Shown piece by piece: positions 1-6,564 of a DNA stretch of 33,143 nt. The position numbers were made by a program, and so were the translations under genes. The notes beneath the pieces are model-generated. The model was not told the origin of the DNA. It did not search any database and was given only the letters and a program-made list of their open reading frames with translations. Numbering within the stretch: the first letter of the stretch is position 1; each line of letters starts with the position of its first letter. This DNA comes from Candidatus Nomurabacteria bacterium (GTDB lineage: Bacteria > Patescibacteriota > Minisyncoccia > Phycocordibacterales > UBA9973), in NCBI GenBank assembly GCA_027347985.1, contig DAIEQH010000004.1, positions 1-33,143 on the forward strand. The letters are read 5' to 3'.

Positions 1-1652
1 TTACTCAAAACGGAATTGTACAAGACCAAGATTCAATTGAAAACACTAACAAAGAAGAAGACAAACCAAAACAAAAAAAAGAAGAAATAAAAAAAATAAA
101 AGATGAAGATGAAGAATTAGAATTTAAAAAGCTAAAGCCTAGAGCCTATGGCCTAACGCCTAGTTACATCCCTCCCCCACTTTCTCTCCTTGAGGAAGAC
201 CAAGGCAAACCAAATACTGGAGACATCAAGGCTAATGCAAATATTATCAAACGCACACTCGCAAACTTCGGTATTGAAGTTGAAATGGATGAAATAACTG
301 TCGGACCGACGGTCACACGTTATGCATTGAAACCAGCTGAAGGAGTGAAACTCTCACGCATCGTCGGATTGCAAAATGACTTGGCTCTTTCTTTAGCTGC
401 ACATCCTATCCGCATTGAAGCACCTATCCCTGGTAAATCACTCGTCGGTATTGAGATTCCAAACAAATCAAAATCAATCGTTGGGCTCGCAACAATGCTT
501 TCAGATAGCAAGTTTCAAAACTCTCAAAAACCTCTCACTATGGCGCTCGGTCGCGAGATAACAGGCAAAGCACTCTTTGGGAACCTCGCCAAAATGCCTC
601 ATTGTCTTGTGGCAGGAACGACAGGCTCTGGAAAGTCCGTCACCATTCACTCTATGATTACTTCCCTCTTATATAGAAATGGACCTGATGATTTAAAGTT
701 TATTTTGATAGATCCAAAACGTGTAGAGCTCACCCTTTACAACAATATTCCTCATCTGCTCACTCCTGTCATCACAGAAGCAAAGAAAACCATTTTAGCC
801 TTAAAATGGGCTGCTAAAGAAATGGATCGCCGTTACGACATATTGGAAGCAGAATCTGTACGAGATATTGAGTCTTATCATGCGAATATCTGGGGAAAAC
901 ACCCCCACCCCAACCTCCCCCTTGGTAAGGGGGAGGAGCAAGGAGGGGGTCCTGATCGTTTGCCATACATTGTCATCATCATAGACGAGCTCGCAGATAT
1001 CATGAGCGCCTACCCTAGAGAGCTTGAGTCTGCTATCGTTCGTCTCGCACAAATGTCTCGTGCTGTCGGTATACATTTGATACTTTCCACTCAACGCCCT
1101 GAAGTGAATGTCATCACCGGACTCATTAAGGCAAACATCCCTGCTCGTGTCGCTTTGAAAGTTTCTTCACAAATAGATTCACGTACGATACTTGATGCTG
1201 GTGGAGCAGAAAAACTTTTGGGCGCCGGAGATATGCTCTATTCATCGGGAGATGCACAGCCAGAACGTTTACAATGTGCATTCATTTCTGAAAAAGAAGT
1301 CAAAAGTGTCGTTAAATATCTCATCGATACTTATAAAGATGAAGTCTCTGATGAAATATCTTTGACCACGGGCTCTATCTCAGCTGATAAAAGTATTTTT
1401 GAAAGTACTCTCGAAGATGATGCGAGTGATGACGATGATGAAATGTATGAGGAAGCAAGGCAGTGCGTGATAGAAGCTGGAAAAGCATCTACTTCATATC
1501 TACAAAGAAAATTGAAATTGGGATATGCTCGTGCTGCAAGACTCATGGACAAGCTCGAAGAACGCGGAGTCATCAGTGCGGGCGACGGCGCAAAGCCAAG
1601 AGAAGTTTTAGAAAAAATCGAGCATACGGAAAGTGGAGAGAATGTATTATAA
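1..1652 (+). CDS. ftsK: DNA translocase FtsK, 3' part (5' end outside window)
   Basis: FtsK is the septal, ATP-driven double-stranded DNA pump that segregates chromosomes and directs XerCD dimer resolution. The frame is open from base 3, so the gene starts upstream and its N-terminal membrane segments are not visible. A charged Lys/Glu-rich linker is followed by the FtsK alpha/beta core with GDIKANANIIKRTL, a Walker A site AGTTGSGKSV (about bases 616-645), the IDPKRVEL motif, a Walker B site IIIDELAD (about 976-999) and STQRPEVNVITG. After an acidic linker the C-terminal winged-helix gamma domain (about 1435-1610; YLQRKLKLGYARAARLMD) is present, the part that reads oriented KOPS-type sites. 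Two repeat-derived stretches lie in frame (137-164 and 901-951). The stop codon at 1650-1652 touches a structured intergenic element. Family assignment is certain. Confidence 0.96.
   Translation, partial: TQNGIVQDQDSIENTNKEEDKPKQKKEEIKKIKDEDEELEFKKLKPRAYGLTPSYIPPPLSLLEEDQGKPNTGDIKANANIIKRTLANFGIEVEMDEITVGPTVTRYALKPAEGVKLSRIVGLQNDLALSLAAHPIRIEAPIPGKSLVGIEIPNKSKSIVGLATMLSDSKFQNSQKPLTMALGREITGKALFGNLAKMPHCLVAGTTGSGKSVTIHSMITSLLYRNGPDDLKFILIDPKRVELTLYNNIPHLLTPVITEAKKTILALKWAAKEMDRRYDILEAESVRDIESYHANIWGKHPHPNLPLGKGEEQGGGPDRLPYIVIIIDELADIMSAYPRELESAIVRLAQMSRAVGIHLILSTQRPEVNVITGLIKANIPARVALKVSSQIDSRTILDAGGAEKLLGAGDMLYSSGDAQPERLQCAFISEKEVKSVVKYLIDTYKDEVSDEISLTTGSISADKSIFESTLEDDASDDDDEMYEEARQCVIEAGKASTSYLQRKLKLGYARAARLMDKLEERGVISAGDGAKPREVLEKIEHTESGENVL
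137..164 (+). repeat. Tandem heptamer GCCTANN x4 inside ftsK
   Basis: GCCTA starts at 137, 144, 151 and 158, giving four 7-nt units (GCCTAGA, GCCTATG, GCCTAAC, GCCTAGT). They encode part of the linker between the membrane and motor parts of FtsK (peptide PRAYGLTPS), where extra sequence is likely tolerated. The perfect 7-nt periodicity is unlike ordinary coding sequence and suggests repeat-derived DNA. Confidence 0.6.
901..951 (+). repeat. In-frame C/G-rich hairpin insert in ftsK, same family as the DUF559-flanking repeats
   Basis: The core at 914-936 has arms CCTCCCCCTT and AAGGGGGAGG around a 3-nt loop, flanked by C-rich and G-rich runs. Reverse-complemented, it matches the repeats on either side of the DUF559 gene at 7421-7468 and 7829-7867, including the TTGGG-AGGGG tail. 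It encodes HPHPNLPLGKGEEQGGG, placed just before the Walker B strand where FtsK proteins normally have a short loop. The insertion keeps the reading frame. Confidence 0.8.
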
Positions 1653-1763
1653 AAATTAAAAAATGATATTTTTGCCGGTACGGAAATTTTGAAGCTTAAA
1701 ATTTCCTGAAGTTTTCGCTCCGTCGAGCTCAAAACCCCTTAAAAACATCATTTTCTAATTTTT
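1651..1763. repeat. Structured intergenic element, copy 1
   Basis: A 113-nt element begins in the ftsK stop codon and ends 11 nt before the next start. The outermost 17 nt of each end are inverted repeats (16 of 17 match). Inside are a hairpin GGAAATTTT / AAAATTTCC with loop GAAGCTT (about 1682-1706) and a second, GTTTT...AAAAC (about 1710-1735). It shares its core (GATATTTTTG, CGGTACGGA, GAAGCTTAAAA, TCCTGAAGTT, ACCCCTTAAAAACATCATTTT) with copy 2 at 2120-2233, while the arm sequences differ. It may be a mobile MITE/REP-like unit, a structured RNA or a terminator. Confidence 0.8.
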
Positions 1764-1774
1764 ATTCATAAATT

Positions 1775-2128
1775 ATGAAAACAGATGCAAAAAAAATATT
1801 AAAAATAGCTGGCTTGTCGGCTTTTTTGCTTTTCATTATTATTTACGCTTTCTTTAGAACCAAAGATGTGGTGCTCGGTGTAAAAATAACAGACGTGAAC
1901 ATAGTAGACGGAGCAAAAGTGACGGACAATATTCAAAAAATAACGGGAAATGCTAGAAATGCTGTGAATTTGACCTTAAATGGCAGGCCAATATCAATAG
2001 ACCAGAGAGGAAATTTTGACGAGACAATTATCCTCCTTCCGGGGTATAATATAGTGGACATTTATGCCAAAGATGAATTTGGCAATAGTGATGAGAAAAA
2101 TTATAAATTAATGTTAGAAAAAAACTAG
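1775..2128 (+). CDS. Small membrane-anchored Ig-like domain protein
   Basis: A 117-residue protein with one N-terminal membrane segment (about residues 13-30, LSAFLLFIIIYAFF) after a Lys-rich cytoplasmic start, then about 85 residues predicted to lie outside. The exported part (VKITDVNIVDGAKVTDN, ITGNARNAVNLTLNGRPI, GNFDETIILLPGYNIVDIYAKDEFGN) has the alternating hydrophobic pattern and the loop residues of a glucodextranase-B / bacterial Ig-like beta sandwich, a fold commonly used for binding to the cell surface or to polymers. It sits alone between ftsK and recA, bracketed by two copies of the structured intergenic element, and its TAG stop lies inside the left arm of copy 2. The domain call is by pattern; the function is unknown. 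Confidence 0.75.
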   Translation: MKTDAKKILKIAGLSAFLLFIIIYAFFRTKDVVLGVKITDVNIVDGAKVTDNIQKITGNARNAVNLTLNGRPISIDQRGNFDETIILLPGYNIVDIYAKDEFGNSDEKNYKLMLEKN

Positions 2129-2233
2129 AAAATGATATTTTTGTCGGTACGGATTTTTTGAAGCTTAAAAAAGTCCTGAAGTTGCCTCGCCGTCGCTCGG
2201 CAAACCCCTTAAAAACATCATTTTCCAGTTTTT
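2120..2233. repeat. Structured intergenic element, copy 2
   Basis: This is a second copy of the 1651-1763 element in the same orientation. It begins inside the upstream gene (stop codon 2126-2128) and ends 10 nt before recA. The outer 17-nt arms pair in 16 of 17 positions and carry a paired change relative to copy 1 (arm base 6 is T:A in copy 1 and C:G here). Both inner hairpins are kept with different bases: GGATTTTTT / AAAAAAGTCC around GAAGCTT, then GTTGCC / GGCAAAC. This looks like compensatory change that preserves folding. Confidence 0.8.
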
Positions 2234-2243
2234 AAAGTAAAAT

Positions 2244-3284
2244 ATGAAAAAAGCAAAAGAAAAAAAAGCAGATAAAACGATGGGGGTATCAATGCTTGAT
2301 GATACATTGAAAGCGATACAAGCAAAATTTGGAGAAGGCTCCATTATGAAATTTGGTGACTCACCGAAAGTAGATGTGAATGTCATCCCGACGGGGTCTA
2401 TCGGGCTAGATATGGCGCTCGGCGTCGGAGGAATTCCTCGTGGAAGAATTATTGAAATATTCGGACCTGAATCTTCAGGTAAGACTACCCTTTCCCTACA
2501 CATCGTGGCTGAAGCACAAAAGTTGGGAGGCGTTTGCGCATACATAGATGCTGAACATGCGATGGACCCTGACTATACAAAAAAACTCGGAGTAAATATT
2601 GATAACTTGCTCATCTCGCAACCAGATACAGGAGAACAAGCACTTGAAATAGTGGAATCTCTCGTCCGCACGGGGAAAATTGATGTCATCGTCGTAGACT
2701 CTGTCGCTGCCCTCACACCAAAAGATGAAATTGAGGGAGACATGGGAGCATATCATGTCGGTAAACAAGCAAGACTAATGTCGCAAGCACTTCGAAAACT
2801 CACCGCCATCGTCGCTAGAAGTAAAACTGTCGTCATCTTCATAAACCAAATCAGAATGCAGATAGGTGTGATGTTTGGCAATCCTGAAACCACCCCAGGA
2901 GGCAAGGCTCTTAAATTTTACACCTCTGTTCGCCTTGATATTCGTAAAATTGCTCAAATTAAAAAAGGTGAAGACATTGTCGGAAGCCGAACACGTGTGA
3001 AAGTGGTGAAAAATAAAGTGGCTGCGCCTTTCAAACAAACAGAATTTGATATCATTTATAATGAAGGAATCTCAAAAGAAGGAGAAATTATCGCATTGGG
3101 AGAGAAATTCAAAATTGTAGAGAAAACTGGAAATTCATATTTCTATATACCAACTGGAGAAAAAGCAGAGAAAGTAAAACTCGGCGTTGGTTATGATTCC
3201 ACTCGCACATTCTTGAAAGAAAACAAAAAAATAGCAGAGCAAATCTTGAAAGAAATCCGCAAAAAGTTTACAGAAGAAGCCTAA
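2244..3284 (+). CDS. recA: Recombinase RecA
   Basis: RecA forms nucleoprotein filaments on single-stranded DNA, drives strand exchange and triggers the SOS response. At 346 residues it is of normal length. Visible features are the N-terminal Lys-rich helix, [11 protein letters not shown], Walker [10 protein letters not shown] (residues 74-82), [12 protein letters not shown], Walker [11 protein letters not shown], the loop-1 region ([20 protein letters not shown]), the loop-2 region ([22 protein letters not shown]) and the C-terminal domain ending in KFTEEA. The start ATG lies 10 nt after the intergenic element. The TAA stop (3282-3284) is the first part of a palindrome belonging to the RAYT island. 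No LexA box was recognised upstream. Confidence 0.98.
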   Translation: MKKAKEKKADKTMGVSMLDDTLKAIQAKFGEGSIMKFGDSPKVDVNVIPTGSIGLDMALGVGGIPRGRIIEIFGPESSGKTTLSLHIVAEAQKLGGVCAYIDAEHAMDPDYTKKLGVNIDNLLISQPDTGEQALEIVESLVRTGKIDVIVVDSVAALTPKDEIEGDMGAYHVGKQARLMSQALRKLTAIVARSKTVVIFINQIRMQIGVMFGNPETTPGGKALKFYTSVRLDIRKIAQIKKGEDIVGSRTRVKVVKNKVAAPFKQTEFDIIYNEGISKEGEIIALGEKFKIVEKTGNSYFYIPTGEKAEKVKLGVGYDSTRTFLKENKKIAEQILKEIRKKFTEEA

Positions 3285-3316
3285 AAACTTGTCAACCTGC
3301 CAGGTCGACAAGTTTT
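3284..3316. repeat. RAYT-1 palindrome, copy 1
   Basis: Arms AAAACTTGTC / GACAAGTTTT and inner arms ACCTG / CAGGT form one long stem with a single mismatched pair and a one-base centre. It overlaps the recA stop codon and encodes the last residues (KLVDLAG) of the NUDIX remnant on the other strand. The same core recurs at 3824-3850 and 4502-4532. It is also shaped like a bidirectional terminator between convergent recA and NUDIX. Confidence 0.92.
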
Positions 3317-3809
3317 ATCCTAGCCTCTTCTAAAAAAACTATATCTCTAGGAACAATATAATCTCTTCCCTCCACACTGCGTGCCTTACATTCAGTTAAG
3401 ATATTTAGTGCTTCATTAAAAGATACCCAAACTTGTTCAAAGCCATTTTCTTTTTCACTGTCTGTAAAATTAAATACTCCTTTTTCCCCTATAACCTTTG
3501 CCAAATAACAATATGAGGTCTGTTTAAGATTAAAAATCTTTCTATATTCAACAATAGAGCCAATTTCTGTTATAATTTCAACATTACAACCTATCTCTTC
3601 TAAACATTCTCTTTTTAGAGCATCTATTTTATTTTCGGTACCTTCTATACCCCCCCTGGCAGTTTATAATAATCTTCCCTAGAAACATAGAGAAGAGCGA
3701 CATTTTTATCTTCATCAAAAACAACTGCGCGTCCTGCTTCACGTGTGGAATAATTTTTTACTTCTTCCTCAGAAACATTTTCTGGATTTATTAATTTAAG
3801 CTGTCTCAT
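3292..3809 (-). pseudogene. NUDIX hydrolase, frameshifted at a poly-G tract
   Basis: NUDIX proteins hydrolyse nucleoside diphosphates linked to another moiety, such as oxidised dNTPs or nucleotide sugars. Reading from ATG 3809, the first part (MRQLKLINPENV to YYKLPGG) runs into a stop straight after a G tract: 7 C on the plus strand at 3650-3656. With 8 G the frame continues through a perfect NUDIX box (G-x5-E-x7-REcLEEiGc: IEGTE, then RECLEEIGC) to VFLEEARIKLVDLAG at 3292. So one base is missing. It could be a real null allele, a phase-variable switch or a homopolymer sequencing error. The C-terminal KLVDLAG comes from palindrome copy 1. It lies between two copies of the RAYT-1 palindrome, downstream of the RAYT. 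Confidence 0.85.
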
Positions 3810-3823
3810 AAAAAAATCCTTTT

Positions 3824-3850
3824 ACTTGTCAACCTGCCAGGTCGACAAGT
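3824..3850. repeat. RAYT-1 palindrome, copy 2
   Basis: Same core as 3284-3316 (arms ACTTGTC / GACAAGT plus ACCTG / CAGGT). It sits between the NUDIX start (3809) and the end of the RAYT gene, and encodes the RAYT C-terminus KLVDLAG. Confidence 0.92.
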
Positions 3851-4476
3851 TTATCATATTCTCTTTCTTTAAAGAATCCACCAAGTTCCTTTAAATAATC
3901 CTCAGGTGTAATATCAAAATTTTCATAAAATAAATCCTCATTAATAATTCTTGAAAATTCTGAAGTATTTTTATTGAAGTAATCTCTAAAACTGGACCAT
4001 TTATAATTCTTTAAAAATTCTAATTTTTTATTCTCGGTAAAATCACTTTTTTTTATTAGATCAAAAATATTTAAGTCTATGTAAAAAGGTATATACAAAA
4101 AGTGTCTATTATTTGTTATCTGAATAATGCGTGCTGAATTTTGAAATAAATATCCACTTGCTTCTCTTTTTATGTTTATATATTTTGTAAATGAATTGCC
4201 GAGTCTTTTTACAAATTCTAGAACTCCACCATCAACTTTTTCGTATAAAAGAAGATGATAATGATTTGGCAACAAAGTCCATTTTAAAATTTCAACTATT
4301 TTATCTTGTTCAGGAAAAGAGTCTACTGATTTTCTGTGTGAATTTATTCTTAAACTTTCACCTTTATTATTCAAACGATATAAATTTAGAACAAATCTAA
4401 AATAATCAGAGTCATTATCAAAAATTTTCTCCTTTCTTACTCCCCTATTACAAATATGATAAATATCTCCAACCAT
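3829..4476 (-). CDS. REP-associated tyrosine transposase (RAYT, Y1/HUH family), locus 1
   Basis: RAYTs are single-copy relatives of IS200/IS605 TnpA that bind and nick REP palindromes on single-stranded DNA through a HUH motif and one tyrosine. This 215-residue protein shows the IYHICNRGV start motif, the metal-binding HUH motif PNHYHLLLYE (H72, H74), GYLFQNSARI, and the likely catalytic Tyr in YIPFYIDLNI (about Y132). Its neighbouring palindromes at 3284, 3824 and 4502 are the expected REP partners. The C-terminal seven residues are encoded by palindrome copy 2. The island interrupts what would otherwise be a simple recA/efp junction. Confidence is high for the family; present-day activity is not shown. 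Confidence 0.9.
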   Translation of the reverse strand: MVGDIYHICNRGVRKEKIFDNDSDYFRFVLNLYRLNNKGESLRINSHRKSVDSFPEQDKIVEILKWTLLPNHYHLLLYEKVDGGVLEFVKRLGNSFTKYINIKREASGYLFQNSARIIQITNNRHFLYIPFYIDLNIFDLIKKSDFTENKKLEFLKNYKWSSFRDYFNKNTSEFSRIINEDLFYENFDITPEDYLKELGGFFKEREYDKLVDLAG

Positions 4477-4501
4477 ATTTTATATTTTCTCAAAACACAC
4501 C

Positions 4502-4532
4502 AAACTTGTCAACCTGCCAGGTCGACAAGTTT
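4502..4532. repeat. RAYT-1 palindrome, copy 3
   Basis: Arms AAACTTGTC / GACAAGTTT with inner ACCTG / CAGGT. It lies upstream of the RAYT start (4476) and overlaps the efp stop codon (4531-4533). It marks the right edge of the island. Confidence 0.92.
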
Positions 4533-5103
4533 AAACACGCTCTACGTATTCTCCTGTTTCTGTATTGATACGGATGACGTCTCCTTCTTCTATAAACATC
4601 GGAGCGTTTAGGGTAGTACCATTTTCTAATGTAATTATTTTGTTACCACTCTTGGAAGTATCTCCCCTGACAGCCGGAGGTGCTTCTTTCACTTTGAATT
4701 CCATTTTGATAGGCAAAGTTATCTTGATTGTTTTTTCTTCACCATCATTATCCCAGACGAGAGCGACGACATTGCCATTCTCTTTAAAGAATTTCCCTGC
4801 ATCACCGACTAGAGCAGAATCTAATTCAAATCTATTTTTCGGATTATCTATATCACAAAACCAATATTCACCTCTGTTGTGATACAAAAATTTAACTTCT
4901 CGTTTTTCTATATCTGCTTCATCTGCTGTATCAGAAACATGGAAAGTGGCAGCTATAGTTTTGCCAGAAATTAAACTTTTTAACTTCACCTGATTTTGAG
5001 GTTTTCTCTGTTGGGTTCTCGCCACATGAGACTCTACCACCTCACAAGGTTCATCGTTATAGATAATAATTTTCTTTTCTCTTATTTCGTTATATTGAAG
5101 CAT
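4531..5103 (-). CDS. efp: Translation elongation factor P
   Basis: EF-P enters the ribosomal E site and relieves stalling at polyproline stretches. The 190-residue protein has the three-domain EF-P layout: an N-terminal KOW-like domain (MLQYNEIREKKIIIYNDEPCEVVES), an OB domain with FLYHNRGEYWFCDIDNPKNRFEL, and a C-terminal OB domain ending GDVIRINTETGEYVERV. Typical EF-P carries a lysine or arginine at the tip of the PGKG-type loop of domain I; here the loop reads HVARTQQRKPQNQVKLKSL, with no PGKG, so the modification state is uncertain. No modifying enzyme (EpmA/B, EarP, YmfI) is in the window. It lies 54 nt downstream of rpsR on the same strand and may share its transcript. Confidence 0.95.
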   Translation of the reverse strand: MLQYNEIREKKIIIYNDEPCEVVESHVARTQQRKPQNQVKLKSLISGKTIAATFHVSDTADEADIEKREVKFLYHNRGEYWFCDIDNPKNRFELDSALVGDAGKFFKENGNVVALVWDNDGEEKTIKITLPIKMEFKVKEAPPAVRGDTSKSGNKIITLENGTTLNAPMFIEEGDVIRINTETGEYVERV

Positions 5104-5157
5104 GTTTTCTATACTCCCAAATCAAATTAGGGAATTTTGTTACAATAATAATTGAAC

Positions 5158-5358
5158 TTATTTAGCGACAAATGGAAGTAGCCCCATAAATCGAGCGTGT
5201 TTGATGGCACTAGCGAGAGCGCGTTGATTTTTCATCGTCACGCCTGTACGCTTGTGATTCATGATCTTACCATTTGGATTTAGAAACTTTTTTAGAATTT
5301 CTATATCTTTATAGTCGATGTATTTTATATTGTTTGCTGAAAAATAATCTTGTTTCAT
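5158..5358 (-). CDS. rpsR: 30S ribosomal protein S18
   Basis: S18 pairs with S6 on the platform of the small ribosomal subunit. The 66-residue sequence has YIDYKDIEILKKFLNPNGKI and the conserved core HKRTGVTMKNQRALASAIKHARFMGLLPF. It lacks the longer N-terminal tail of many S18 proteins. It is the third gene of an rpsF-ssb-rpsR set, a very common bacterial arrangement. The ATG lies within an inverted-repeat element (GGGATGAAA at its end), so the leader of rpsR is made of repeat sequence. Confidence 0.96.
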   Translation of the reverse strand: MKQDYFSANNIKYIDYKDIEILKKFLNPNGKIMNHKRTGVTMKNQRALASAIKHARFMGLLPFVAK

Positions 5359-5475
5359 CCCGTTAGAAGTAGGTCGTGGTCTTATTTTTATAAAACCTAA
5401 TCTACTATTTTTTATATTTAATAATAATTTTTATATTTCCCGTTAATTCACTACGACCGCGACTTCTAACGGGAT
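5357..5475. repeat. Inverted-repeat element ATCCCGTTAGAA between ssb and rpsR
   Basis: The ends are ATCCCGTTAGAAGT (5357-5370) and its complement ACTTCTAACGGGAT (5462-5475). The pairing extends inward to GGTC/GACC with small irregularities. The AT-rich middle contains a further CCCGTTA (about 5449-5455). On the gene strand it begins 9 nt after the ssb stop codon and ends in the rpsR start codon. A related unit lies at 9353-9432. Confidence 0.8.
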
Positions 5476-5484
5476 TTCATTCCA

Positions 5485-5937
5485 TTAAAATGGTATGTCT
5501 TCTGGGTTAATATCTTCCTCTGGATATTCTATGGTATCTATTTCTTCAGGGCCTTTTCCTGCTGCTTTTTTAGGTTCACTATCGTTAGAACCTCCTACAC
5601 TACTTCCACTTTTAGGTCCGAATTGAGTACGATCTGCAACTATCTCCGTACGATACTTTTTTTCTCCACTTGTTTTATCATCCCAGCTTCTTGTCTGCAT
5701 TCTTCCCTCAACCAAGATGGAGCTCCCCTTTTTCATATATTGAGCGACTGTCTCTGCTTGGCGTCCAAAAACAACAACATTGTGATAATCGGTAGATTCT
5801 TGGCGTGCATTGTTTTTGTCTTTCCAGACACGATTGGTAGCTAATGAAAAACTACAAACCTTAATACCTGAGGGCAACGAACGAAGTTCTGGATCGCGAG
5901 TAAGATTTCCTATTACAATTGCTTTATTTAAGTACAT
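5485..5937 (-). CDS. ssb: Single-stranded DNA-binding protein
   Basis: SSB coats single-stranded DNA during replication, repair and uptake. The 150-residue protein begins MYLNKAIVIGNLTRDPELRSLPSG and continues with the OB fold (VCSFSLATNRVW, TDYHNVVVFGRQAETVAQYMKKGSSILVEGRMQTRSW). A Gly/Ser/Pro-rich tail leads to an acidic tip PEEDINPEDIPF, the partner-docking motif of bacterial SSBs (usually DDDIPF). It sits between rpsF and rpsR, 25 nt after rpsF. Confidence 0.97.
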   Translation of the reverse strand: MYLNKAIVIGNLTRDPELRSLPSGIKVCSFSLATNRVWKDKNNARQESTDYHNVVVFGRQAETVAQYMKKGSSILVEGRMQTRSWDDKTSGEKKYRTEIVADRTQFGPKSGSSVGGSNDSEPKKAAGKGPEEIDTIEYPEEDINPEDIPF

Positions 5938-5962
5938 ATATTTTTTAAATTAATACTAATAA

Positions 5963-6448
5963 TTAAGCGACCATAGCATCTATCTCTTTGTCTATCTCCT
6001 TTTCGTCTATAGGAGCGACATTTTCATTTTCTCCCTCTTTTTTGGCAGAAAATATTTTTTTCCTAGAATCTTTGTGAACAAATCTTTTAGCAGCGATAGT
6101 ATTCTCTCTAACTGTTTTTAAGATTAAAAATCTTAAAAAGTTAGGATCTAAATCGAGTTTCTTTTTCAATTCCAAAACTTTTTCCGGATTTATTTCAAAT
6201 TTAACCCAACCAAAAAATGCCGAATTAAATTTACTTCGTACGTTTTGAGTAACCTTCGACATTGTGTAAGCGAGAGTAATCATTTTAGGCATTTCGTCTG
6301 AAATGATTTCACCACCTAGAGAAACGACGAGGTCTTTCAAGTTGCCATAAAGGGCAGGTATTCCCTCTTCAGGAATAGTAGGCAACAAAAGATAGCCCAC
6401 CTCATAGATACGAGAGTTTATTTCTACATCCTCATTTGTGTCTTCCAT
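5963..6448 (-). CDS. rpsF: 30S ribosomal protein S6
   Basis: S6 binds S18 and 16S rRNA on the platform of the small subunit. The 161-residue protein has the ferredoxin-like S6 fold: YEVGYLLLPTIPEEGIPALYGNLKDLV, GGEIISDEMPKMITLAYTM, FNSAFFGWVKFEINPEKVLELKKKLDLDPNFLRFLILKTV. It also has a long charged tail (KKIFSAKKEGENENVAPIDEKEIDKEIDAMVA), beyond the usual ~100 residues. It is the first gene of rpsF-ssb-rpsR, preceded by a recognisable promoter (6536-6564) and a leader hairpin (6481-6527). No Shine-Dalgarno sequence is seen before the ATG. Confidence 0.95.
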   Translation of the reverse strand: MEDTNEDVEINSRIYEVGYLLLPTIPEEGIPALYGNLKDLVVSLGGEIISDEMPKMITLAYTMSKVTQNVRSKFNSAFFGWVKFEINPEKVLELKKKLDLDPNFLRFLILKTVRENTIAAKRFVHKDSRKKIFSAKKEGENENVAPIDEKEIDKEIDAMVA

Positions 6449-6480
6449 ACTATAAATATTTTAATTATTTTTTAATAAAT

Positions 6481-6527
6481 CTCATTATGGACCTTTGTGA
6501 ACTGGTTTCAATGCCAGCTCAAATGAG
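6481..6527 (-). promoter_or_regulatory. Leader hairpin of the rpsF operon
   Basis: Immediately after the expected transcription start is a stem-loop with outer arms CTCATT (6481-6486) / AATGAG (6522-6527) and inner arms GAACTGG (6499-6505) / CCAGCTC (6514-6520, one mismatch). In many bacteria the rpsF leader RNA is bound by the S6:S18 complex for feedback control. The position fits that role, but the diagnostic consensus could not be confirmed by eye. Confidence 0.55.
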
Positions 6528-6535
6528 ACTCAAAC

Positions 6536-6564
6536 ATAGTAGCAATTTTTCATCTAAATGTCAA
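6536..6564 (-). promoter_or_regulatory. Sigma70-type promoter of rpsF-ssb-rpsR
   Basis: On the minus strand a perfect -35 TTGACA (plus-strand 6559-6564) is followed after exactly 17 bp by TACTAT (6536-6541). It overlaps the 3' end of tatD and lies about 90 nt upstream of the rpsF ATG. It is the clearest promoter in the window. Confidence 0.8.

Noticed and set aside
801-1094. Minus-strand open frame inside ftsK
   Set aside because: It is a shadow of the FtsK core on the other strand; the translation has no recognisable motif.
1463-1666. Alternative plus-strand frame at the end of ftsK
   Set aside because: It overlaps the well-conserved gamma domain of FtsK in another frame and has no family features.
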